From NCBI GenBank assembly GCA_965199105.1, contig CBDAQO010000002.1, forward strand, positions 806,001-870,000: a stretch of 64,000 bases of DNA, in the 5' to 3' direction. The notes beneath the pieces are model-generated. The model searched no databases, was not told where the DNA came from, and saw only the letters and a list, made by a program, of their open reading frames with translations. This DNA is from LMUY01 sp965199105 (lineage in GTDB: Bacteria > Pseudomonadota > Alphaproteobacteria > Acetobacterales > Acetobacteraceae). Shown here in pieces: positions 57,592 to 64,000 of this stretch. A program made the translations under genes and the position numbers. Position 1 is the stretch's first letter; every line of letters begins with the position of its first letter.

Positions 57592-58567
57592 AGTCGCGCC
57601 GCTCGGGATGTGGATGAACGCGCGCATACTGCACGCACTGCTCCAGCAGCCAGCTGTTCATGTCGACAAAGCTCGCGAACTTCAGCCGCGGCTTGAAGAA
57701 CCGGCCTCGCACGACGCCGACCTGATTCTCGACCTGGCCCTTCTCCCACCCCGATGCCGGAGTGCAGGCCGTAGGCTCGACCAGGTAGTGGCTGCACATC
57801 TGGGCGAATCGTCGGTTGAACCGTCGCTCACGGCCGATCAGCAGCGCGTCCACAGCCGTACGCATGTTGTCGTAGATGCCGCGCTGACAGGCACCTTTGT
57901 AAAACGAGAAGGCTTTGTCGTGCGCGTCGAACACCATCTCCTGCGTCTGCCGCGGATAGGCACGCACGAACGGCATTCGGCTATGGCACAGCCGAACCTG
58001 GGCGACCTGCACAATGGTGGTCGTGCCGTGTAGGACCACGACCTCGGTCGACCAATCGAACTGGTAGGCCTTGCCCGGCGCGTAGCTCAGAGGAACATAG
58101 GCATCGGATGAGCCAGTACCGCGCTTGCGCTGCCGGGTCTGGGCATAACGGCGGACGGTGTCGTAACCGCCATCGAAGCCCTCAGCTCGGAGGTCCTCGT
58201 AAATGCGCACCAGATCCAGCCGTTCCCGGCTGGACAGGCGGTCATTGGCGGCAAGCCGCCGATCAAGTGTCTCCGTCCAACCACCAAGCTTGGGTCGTGG
58301 CTGCACCGCGCGCTCATACGAGAACGCCGTCTCACCCGAGCGCAGCACCCGCCGCACCGTGTTGCGGGCCAGGTCGAACTCCCGGGTAATCTGCTTGATC
58401 GACTTGCCGTCGACAAAGTGCGCCCGCCTGATCCGGGCAATCGTATCCACAACCAGCATCTCCCCCACCACCCAACGGAATGGGTGGCATCTTCACAGAT
58501 CAAGGGGGGTCAGTTTTGGACGCCGATTACCCCGCGTAGGGGGTCAAACTTCCACGCTGTTCCACAG
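57592..58567 (-). mobile_element. istA: truncated IS21-family element (istA 5' part and one end)
   Basis: From GTG/ATG near 58471 the minus frame reads VDTIARIRRAHFVDGKSIKQ (HTH), QFDWSTEVVVLHG (first catalytic Asp), KGACQRGIYDNMRTAVDALL and CTPASGWEKGQVENQVGVVR with the catalytic Glu region, then breaks off after HPERRDC at about 57592 where IS630 begins. The remainder of istA, istB and the other IS end are absent. The IS terminus with GGGTCAGTTTTGG and GGGGGTCAAACTTCC blocks lies at about 58510-58567. Confidence 0.85.
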
Positions 58568-58746
58568 TCCAGCTTCCTGACGAGCGCCTCGAGCTTGAAG
58601 CAGCCTGATAAACCAACCGACCCGCAGATCGCCGCCCCCGCGCAATCGCGGCAGAAGATTGCAACAGAGCCCCCGAGGCGGGCTGCATCGAGGACGAGGC
58701 GTAGGTCATGCTGGATGACCTCCCTGGGCTGGCCACTACTCTTCAC
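58568..58746 (-). pseudogene. short Cys-containing hypothetical gene cut by IS21
   Basis: Reads REVIQHDLRLVLDAARLGGS, then IFCRDCAGAAICGSV and FKLEALVRKLDC before running into the IS21 terminus. CxxC suggests a small zinc-binding protein. The C-terminus is lost. Family unknown; could also be chance coding. Confidence 0.3.
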
Positions 58747-58901
58747 GCTGGCCGAACTGGAGGGTGGCGCTTCCAGCTGCTTTACGCCTTCGCGCAGCGC
58801 TTCCCCGGAACAGGCTGCCGCCGGGCGATGGCCCTCCAGATTGAGCGTTTGAACATCAAAGCGACAGAGGCTCGCGTGCGAGAGGCAGTCATGCCGGCGA
58901 G

Positions 58902-59249
58902 CTACTTACTTTCCAATTCAGACAGCATGTCGACAACGAGTCGTCGCCGTTCAGCCAGTCGGGCCATCAATCCATCAGCTTCGGCGAGCTTTGCGCGGAG
59001 GGCGGGGACGACGCCCGCCTTAACATGCCGTTCCGAGGCTGGACGCGACATGAAGAGGGCGACCTCTGACAGCGAGAACCCCATTCGGACCGCGGCGTCC
59101 ACGAAGCGTATCGTCTGCAGATCACTGGCGCTGTAGCTGCGGTAGCCGTTGGCGGACCGCTCAGGGCGTGGCAGCAGACCACGCGTCTCATAGAACCGCA
59201 CCTTCGACGCGCTCACCCCGGCAAGTCTGGAGAATGCACCGATCCTCAT
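58902..59249 (-). CDS. MerR-family transcriptional regulator
   Basis: A 115-residue MerR protein: winged-HTH MRIGAFSRLAGVSASKVRFY, then ETRGLLPRPERSANGYRSYS, the wing VDAAVRMGFSLSEVALFM and a C-terminal dimerisation coiled coil ending MLSELESK. No Cys ligands for metal are present, so it is probably not a mercury or redox sensor. It is divergent from the alpha/beta hydrolase, and a MerR-type operator lies between them. Confidence 0.92.
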   Translation of the reverse strand: MRIGAFSRLAGVSASKVRFYETRGLLPRPERSANGYRSYSASDLQTIRFVDAAVRMGFSLSEVALFMSRPASERHVKAGVVPALRAKLAEADGLMARLAERRRLVVDMLSELESK

Positions 59250-59260
59250 CAGACCCTCGC

Positions 59261-59292
59261 TTGACCTTGAACCATGGTTGAAGGTGTAGAAC
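59261..59292 (+). promoter_or_regulatory. MerR-type promoter/operator
   Basis: -35 TTGACC at 59261-59266 and -10 TAGAAC at 59287-59292 are 20 bp apart, the over-long spacing typical of MerR-activated promoters. The spacer holds a 22-bp near-perfect palindrome (59264-59285) made of ACCTTGAACC and its mate GGTTGAAGGT. It would drive the hydrolase gene, whose ATG at 59313 follows AGGAGG. Confidence 0.75.
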
Positions 59293-59312
59293 GGGGCCAG
59301 GAGGTTGGGTCA

Positions 59313-60002
59313 ATGCGGGATCTCGTGCTCGTGCCCGGACTGGGCAGCGACGGTGCGGTTTGGGCCAGAACAGCGGCGGAGCTGCGCCTCGACGCGCGAT
59401 GCACCATCGGGGACACGCTGCAGGACGCCACGTTGACCGCGATGGCCGCCCGCATCCTCGTCGCCGCGCCGTCGCGTTTCGCCCTCGCCGGCGTTTCGAT
59501 GGGCGGCATGGTAGCCTTGGAGATCATCCGGTCGGCTCCTGATCGCGTCACCCATCTGGCGCTGTTGGACACGAGTGCTCGTCCTGACACTTTGGGGCGT
59601 AAGGCCTACCGTCTATTCGCCAACGCCGTGGTTAGTTCAAGCCGGGATTTTGGCCGCGTCGCGGAGCGGAGTCTGGGGTCGCTTGTGAGCGCATCGGCCC
59701 TCTCAATGGTTCGCGCCGAGCTGCTTGAGATGAGCATCCGAGTAGGCGCGGCGACCTATGTCCGTCAGAACTCCGCAGTCTTAAGGCGCAAAGATCTTCG
59801 CAATATCCTGCCCATGGTGGCGATTCCAACCGCGGTGATCGTTGGCGAGCAGGACAGGATTACACCGGTTGCGCGCGCCCAGGAGCTCCACGCCGGCATC
59901 GCGGGTGCGACGCTGGACGTCATCCCTGGATGTGGCCACCTGCCGCCTATTGAGGCGCCCAACAAGATCGCCGAAATCCTGAGAACGCTCCTGACACGCT
60001 GA
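59313..60002 (+). CDS. alpha/beta hydrolase
   Basis: A 229-residue alpha/beta-fold hydrolase: oxyanion region VLVPGLGSDGAVW, nucleophile elbow GVSMGGMVALE (GxSxG), acid in GEQDRITPV and catalytic His in GCGHLPPIE. The ATG at 59313 is chosen because AGGAGG (59299-59304) precedes it; the in-frame ATG at 59274 lies inside the operator. Substrate unknown; expression is probably controlled by the divergent MerR protein. Confidence 0.9.
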   Translation: MRDLVLVPGLGSDGAVWARTAAELRLDARCTIGDTLQDATLTAMAARILVAAPSRFALAGVSMGGMVALEIIRSAPDRVTHLALLDTSARPDTLGRKAYRLFANAVVSSSRDFGRVAERSLGSLVSASALSMVRAELLEMSIRVGAATYVRQNSAVLRRKDLRNILPMVAIPTAVIVGEQDRITPVARAQELHAGIAGATLDVIPGCGHLPPIEAPNKIAEILRTLLTR

Positions 60003-60004
60003 GA

Positions 60005-60221
60005 GCAGCGGACATGGACACCAGGCGCTCAAGAGCGTACGCGCCGGGGAGCAGCACCTTCTCCGTTACTAGCCAGACGGTCGCGGTCGAACAGCATGCT
60101 GGGCCGGTCCGTACCCGTCCAGCAGAGCGCGTAGCGCCAGCGGGTCAACCGGAAACGGACGAAGGGGTCGGTGAACTCGCAGTAGCCGTGGCGCTCCTTG
60201 ATCTCCGCCGAATGCAGCCAT
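60005..60221 (-). pseudogene. Tn3-family transposase N-terminal (DUF4158) remnant
   Basis: Minus-strand fragments in successive frames: LHSAEIKERHGYCEFTDPFV, RFRLTRWRYAL, then WTGTDRPSMLFDR, then ATVWLVTEKVLLPGAYALER. This is the DUF4158 block of Tn3 TnpA (GYREF...RWLY...WTG..RPS.LFD.AT.WLV..KVLLPG). Two frameshifts occur in about 210 bp and the catalytic part is missing, so it is a relic. Confidence 0.7.
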
Positions 60222-60243
60222 CGACCCCGGGCCTACCGTGAAT

Positions 60244-61284
60244 TCATTGGCCTAATGGGTCAGCAACGGCGACCAAGCGTAGGCCAAGGTCCGCGAACAG
60301 CCGGTCGCGGCGATCGGCCGGCACCTCCAGGGGCGTCCATCCGAAGGGCGGTAATTCACGCGCCGCCGCGGGCGCTGCGAACTCGGCTAGGACCCGTTCA
60401 TACCCGGACGGGGTGTATAGGTCGAGGAACCGGGCGGTGGCGCTGCGCACGGCGAACCCGTGCACGTCGCCGCGCGGGACGAAGACCAGGTCACCCTTTT
60501 CCGCCCGCTCGACGCGGTCGCCGAGCAGGACCTCCAGTTCGCCGTCGAGTACGTAGAGGACTTCGTCAGTATCGACATGGACGTGGGGCGCCGCACCGGG
60601 CCCGCGCCGCATCACGCGCTCGAACAGGCTGTAGCTACCGTCGGTCGCGGCGCCGTCGGCCAGCACTGTCCAGAGCCCGTCGGGCGCCCAATGGGCGGGC
60701 GCCGTGCCGGCGTGGCGGCTGAAGGGCGCGGTTGCGGCGCCCGGGATGGGCTCGGTCGTCATGTTATCCGGGCCCGGCGGATCGGCCCCCGGCAGCCCAA
60801 GGACGGGAATCTGCCCGTAGTCGCGCGACAGTTGCTCGATCAGGCGGCGCGGCGCCATCGGGACGCCGGGCGGCGGCAGCTCGTTGCGCTCTGCGGGATG
60901 CGCGAAGCCCATTACGAAGAGCTCGAAGCCAGACGGCAGGTAGAAGTTGAGCAGCTGGGTGCCGGGGGCATCGACCACGAAGGAGTGCTGGGCGAATCGG
61001 GGCACGACCACGAGTTCACCCTGCCCGGCCGAAATCACCCGCCCGCCGGCCTGGAAGGTGCAATGGCCGCTGACGACGTACAGCCCCTCGTCGGCCGGGT
61101 GGGCATGGGTGCAGGGACCGCCGCCCTTCGGCGTGACGAGCTGGTCGAGCAGGCAGAAGCTGTTGCCGGTCTGCACGCCCGAGGCCATCACCCGCCACAG
61201 GTTGCCGAGCTGCCAGAAAGCGGGAACGTCATCGGGCCGGGCCAGGTAGGCCCTGGCGGCCATGCTGTTGCGTATGCCGGGCAT
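60244..61284 (-). CDS. bicupin, quercetin 2,3-dioxygenase-like
   Basis: A 346-residue protein with two cupin domains. First: GGGPCTHAHPADEGLYVVSG and GELVVVPRFAQHSFV near 55-105; second: APHVHVDTDEVLYVLDGELE and GDLVFVPRGDVHGF near 235-285. Each has the HxH...E...H metal set. This two-domain layout matches bacterial quercetinase/pirin-like dioxygenases that open flavonol-type rings. Divergent from an AraC regulator, its probable controller. Substrate is not certain. Confidence 0.85.
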   Translation of the reverse strand: MPGIRNSMAARAYLARPDDVPAFWQLGNLWRVMASGVQTGNSFCLLDQLVTPKGGGPCTHAHPADEGLYVVSGHCTFQAGGRVISAGQGELVVVPRFAQHSFVVDAPGTQLLNFYLPSGFELFVMGFAHPAERNELPPPGVPMAPRRLIEQLSRDYGQIPVLGLPGADPPGPDNMTTEPIPGAATAPFSRHAGTAPAHWAPDGLWTVLADGAATDGSYSLFERVMRRGPGAAPHVHVDTDEVLYVLDGELEVLLGDRVERAEKGDLVFVPRGDVHGFAVRSATARFLDLYTPSGYERVLAEFAAPAAARELPPFGWTPLEVPADRRDRLFADLGLRLVAVADPLGQ

Positions 61285-61519
61285 GCCGTGTGCTCCAATT
61301 CGAGGTGCGGCGCCAAGTTGGAGCCGTTCGGTCCTCAGATAAACACCGGACGAGGAGTCTACACCGTGCGCGAGAGCACGGCCTTGCTGTTCTCGCGAGC
61401 GCTAGCCGCGCGCCGGGACTTGACGTTGGCGATCGCCCGAGATCGTGCCCACATCTGTTTCCCCGGAACGTGGCCGGAGCGCACCATGCGGGCGCCGAGG
61501 CTGGGCCTGAAAGGACACC

Positions 61520-62362
61520 GTGACAGATCTGTTGGACGCGCCGCTCGGAGCCGACGCCATTGTGAGATGCGGTACGACGACCCAAGCGCTGCGCGTCAGT
61601 CACGGGAACACCGCCGTATCGATCAATCATGCCGACGCAGTGGGTCTCGTGCTGAACCTCAGCGGATCGCATCGCGTGGTCGGGAGCCTAAATGGCGAGC
61701 GGCGGACCGACGCGCCAGAGGTTGGGACGATTACAGTGATGCCCCCGGGCTCGCGGTTTGATTTCTCCATCACCGGTAGATGTCGTGCCCTCTTCCTTAG
61801 TATCCCCTGGTGTGAGGTGGAGAGGGCTGGCGGCGAGCTCGGTCTTCGTCTGAATCAGATCGACATTGTTCCCAGCCTAAATGGTTCCGATGATCGCCTG
61901 GCACGACTGATGTGTCAGGTCATGGCACAGGAAGCGAGTGTGACGGCGATCGATGCTCTTTTGGAGCATCTGGTTCGCCGTCATCTCGCGGGGAGATCGG
62001 ACTCCTGCCCGGAGTCCCACGCAGGGCGCGGCGGCATCCCCCTCCACCGGTTGCGCCGTGTTCTCGAAGGCATCGACCGGGAGATGGCACGACCGCTCCG
62101 GTTGGACGACCTGGCTGATCTCGCAGGCATGAGCCGCTTCCATTTCGCCCGCGAGTTTGCCCGCACCACGGGCGTCTCACCTCACCGGTTCGTCGTTCGC
62201 AGGCGCCTTCAGCGTGCGGTGGAATTGCTGGCATCCCGGACGCTACACATCTCCGACGTGGCGCGGCTCTCCGGTTTCACCCACGCGAGCCACCTGGCCC
62301 GACACATGTATCGGCAGAACGGGGTGACTCCCGCTCAGCTTCGGGAACACGTCCTCCCGTGA
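61520..62362 (+). CDS. AraC-family transcriptional regulator
   Basis: A 280-residue regulator with a cupin-like N-terminal sensor half and a C-terminal double HTH: RPLRLDDLADLAGMSRFHFA, then REFARTTGVSPHRFV, and LHISDVARLSGFTHASHLAR, then VTPAQLREHVLP. The GTG start follows AAGGA at 61511-61515. Divergent from the bicupin gene with 235 bp between them, and followed by a DoxX-like gene. Confidence 0.92.
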   Translation: MTDLLDAPLGADAIVRCGTTTQALRVSHGNTAVSINHADAVGLVLNLSGSHRVVGSLNGERRTDAPEVGTITVMPPGSRFDFSITGRCRALFLSIPWCEVERAGGELGLRLNQIDIVPSLNGSDDRLARLMCQVMAQEASVTAIDALLEHLVRRHLAGRSDSCPESHAGRGGIPLHRLRRVLEGIDREMARPLRLDDLADLAGMSRFHFAREFARTTGVSPHRFVVRRRLQRAVELLASRTLHISDVARLSGFTHASHLARHMYRQNGVTPAQLREHVLP

Positions 62363-62491
62363 GGGCGGGAGCGTCGGCAAGATCACTTGGTCTTCTCGGT
62401 TTTTCATCAACGACCGCAAGATCGTGCTCCGATGCCGGCTGCGCTGGAGACAGGTTTGGCCTAGACGGGCTCCCTGTCTGGGAGACATCTC

Positions 62492-62899
62492 TTGCCGTTC
62501 CTCATAATCTCCATTCTCGACCGATCTTCGTCGTGGCTTTCATGCCGTATCTTGCTGACAATCGTTTTTTGGGTGTCTGCGCTTCATGACGTTGTCGGGT
62601 TTCCCGATGCCGTCGCCGAAATGACGAGCAACGGGCTGCACCCGGCGTGGCTCTACGCCGTCGCCGTTGCGGCGACTCTTCTGGTCGGGTCAGCGCTCGT
62701 CATCCTCGACTGCGCGTTATGGGTCGGTGTCGTGATGCTCATCGGCTTTCTCCTGCTCACCATTCCCGTCGCCCACCCGTTCTGGTCGATGCCGGCCGCC
62801 CGACGCACGCTCGACCTGCAGGTCTCGTTGGAGCACCTCTCGCTCTGCGGTGGCCTGTTTGCCGCCTTGTTTGCGACGCGGTTTCGCCGAGCCGAGTGA
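62492..62899 (+). CDS. DoxX-like membrane protein
   Basis: A 135-residue integral membrane protein with four predicted TM helices (about 15-33, 52-71, 73-92, 111-129) and the DoxX-type pattern FWVSALHDVVGFPDAVAEMT, then HPFWSMPAARR. DoxX proteins are small, often linked to redox or detoxification enzymes. The TTG start is uncertain; a start nearer residue 12 is possible. Confidence 0.7.
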   Translation: MPFLIISILDRSSSWLSCRILLTIVFWVSALHDVVGFPDAVAEMTSNGLHPAWLYAVAVAATLLVGSALVILDCALWVGVVMLIGFLLLTIPVAHPFWSMPAARRTLDLQVSLEHLSLCGGLFAALFATRFRRAE

Positions 62900-63141
62900 G
62901 GGTGTGCGGGCCCGGATCGAAGGCGAGCGCGCATGGTCTCGGGTTGGCATCGGCGAACGGCATCGTCCCTCCACCAACAGGTACACGCCCGTCTCATCCG
63001 ACGACGCGGGACGGATCAGAGCCCTCGCCGCGGCTCACGCCGGGTAAGCGGGCGCGCACAGGCTTGCCGAAGCACACGCCGGGCCGCCCACGCGGGTCGG
63101 AAACGGCGGCCGGGCGCCACCGGCCAGCCAACTGCGTGTCT

Positions 63142-63393
63142 TTACTGGGCCGAACTGCATTTTGGTTTGGTTGCTACCGGACCCCCGATACCCGCGGAGA
63201 GACCAAAACCTGTATCGGGCCGGGCCAGTCGCATTTCAACCCTGCCGAGGCTCGGCTTTGTGGTCAGTCGCTTGGCGGCATCGAGCGCGACCGAGAGCAG
63301 GTTGTCGGCAGCGTCTGGATTGTCTTCGGCGATCCATTCGGCCGCCGCGCGTAACTCACGCAGCGCTCTGGGCGTGAAAAGGTCAGCCGTCAT
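63142..63393 (-). pseudogene. ParE/RelE-family toxin, C-terminus lost by frameshift
   Basis: The N-terminus FTPRALRELRAAAEWIAEDN, then PDAADNLLSVALDAAKRLTT, is typical ParE. After MRLARP the read frame becomes nonsense, while the +1 frame continues RFWSLRGYR, the expected next block, and then also diverges. The toxin's final beta strands are therefore missing. Overlaps the antitoxin stop by 4 bp (ATGA), the usual TA arrangement. Confidence 0.65.
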
Positions 63394-63600
63394 CTTTTCC
63401 GGGCGCGCACAGCCGCAATTGCTGCTCGAACCTCATGCTCGACGTCCTCTGCAGACGAAAACCCTTCCCGTCGCCCTTCGTCCACAGCTTGCTCCAGGGA
63501 TGTGACGAAGCTTGCCCGGCGCTCTTCCGTCTCCTGCAGCAGCCGGAGCGCCGACCGTACGACCTCGCTGACGTTGTTGAAGCGCCCGCTGCTGACGCAG
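63390..63600 (-). pseudogene. ParD-like antitoxin, 5'-truncated
   Basis: Recognisable part: GRFNNVSEVVRSALRLLQET, followed by FSSAEDVEHEVRAAIAAVRA, matching the second half of the ParD ribbon-helix-helix and its toxin-binding tail. The first strand of the RHH is missing: at about 63600 the sequence switches to the neighbouring unidentified gene. An accidental ATG at 63635 would give 81 aa. Confidence 0.6.
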
Positions 63601-63999
63601 CCCTGGGCGTGGGTCGCCCTCCAGGGCGTCGGCATGATCCGCCAGGCGGTTGCGCTCCAGCCAACTCACCGCCGCTTCCAGTTCGGCCAGGTTCATCTCC
63701 GCGCGCGGCTTGTTGCCGGTGCGGCGCTTCAGGATGGCGTTGTAGCGGTGATACAGCCCGTCACCGCGCGGCGCCTGCACCGCGCCCTCGTCCTCGACGG
63801 CCTGCTGCGCCACCATCTCGCCGATGCGCTGGCGCAGGCGGCGCTCCAGCACGGAAGGCGGGTCGAGCAGCTCGGCCTGGCTCGCCTCCTGCTCGGGGCG
63901 GTGCAGCACGAAGTCGGGGCCGGGCCGCAGCAGGCCGTAGCGCAGCCCGAGCGCGTTGCTCTCCAGCGGCACGATGCCGTCCTCGCGTTCGGCTGCGGC
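63600..63999 (-). CDS. unidentified partial gene, runs off the right edge
   Basis: The minus frame is open at the window edge and reads VPLESNALGLRYGLLRPGPD, FVLHRPEQEASQAEL, LERRLRQRIGEMVAQQAVED and YNAILKRRTGNKPRAEMNLA, then WLERNRLADHADALEGDP. It is charged and helical. After about 63610 it loses coherence and joins the antitoxin remnant, so the 3' end is probably truncated. I do not recognise a family; plasmid or transposon origin is plausible from context. Confidence 0.4.
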
Positions 64000-64000
64000 G

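Noticed and set aside
59274..59312. Upstream ATG start for the alpha/beta hydrolase
   Set aside because: It lies within the MerR palindrome and before the -10 box; the ATG at 59313 has AGGAGG.
62933..63505. 190-codon plus frame downstream of the DoxX-like gene
   Set aside because: Arg-rich shadow antisense to the ParE remnant; no motif.

Overview
The window is a GC-rich alphaproteobacterial chromosome segment. The 16S gene, an AapJQMP-type amino-acid transporter, the PpdK/PSRP pair and the gene complement suggest a member of the Acetobacteraceae, though genus cannot be read from sequence alone. About 37 kb on the left is ordinary chromosome. About 17.4 kb in the middle looks like a genomic island. 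The last 10 kb is housekeeping and accessory genes broken up by insertion-sequence debris.

1-30.7 kb: the 3' end of glyS, ppdK, an RTX-like secreted protein and an XRE/IrrE-type regulator come first. Next is a tightly coupled operon: inositol-3-phosphate synthase, HD protein, methyltransferase, Gfo/Idh/MocA oxidoreductase, zinc-ribbon/MBL-like protein, YcaO, TIM-barrel isomerase, GT4 glycosyltransferase and PIG-L deacetylase. Its first seven genes overlap one another. I do not recognise this combination; it looks like a cyclitol-based small-molecule pathway. OpgH, the Aap ABC transporter (minus strand), a DUF1489 protein, an aldo/keto reductase, a HAD phosphatase, hemH and hemE (minus strand), the PpdK regulator (PSRP), Maf and an orphan solute-binding protein follow.

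30.9-37.15 kb: a complete rRNA operon, 16S-tRNA-Ala-tRNA-Ile-23S-5S-tRNA-fMet. The 23S gene carries an intervening sequence in helix 45. It is bounded by a 31-nt inverted repeat and encodes a four-helix-bundle IVS protein interrupted by an in-frame TAA.

37.13-54.55 kb: the 3' end of tRNA-fMet is repeated exactly (18 bp) at 54534-54551, so the DNA between behaves like a tRNA-integrated island. It holds an FtsH-like M41 fragment, small unknown ORFs, a complete type I-E CRISPR-Cas locus (cas3, cas8e, cse2, cas7, cas5, cas6e, cas1, cas2 and 22 spacers), an intact ISL3-family element at the array's far end, and the decayed cas5c and cas3 of a second (type I-C) system. Between cas3 and cas8e lies a degenerate copy of the CRISPR repeat. 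It is followed by a spacer-like segment whose two halves match sequences flanking the element. This is a candidate crRNA-like regulatory or toxin-antitoxin RNA (CreTA/CreR type) and is the most interesting item here.

54.6-64 kb: an OmpA-family protein, a class III aminotransferase fragment fused through an IS630 element to a truncated IS21 istA, a MerR regulator with its divergent alpha/beta hydrolase, a Tn3 transposase remnant, a bicupin dioxygenase divergent from an AraC regulator, a DoxX-like membrane protein, and a decayed ParDE-type toxin-antitoxin pair beside an unidentified partial gene.
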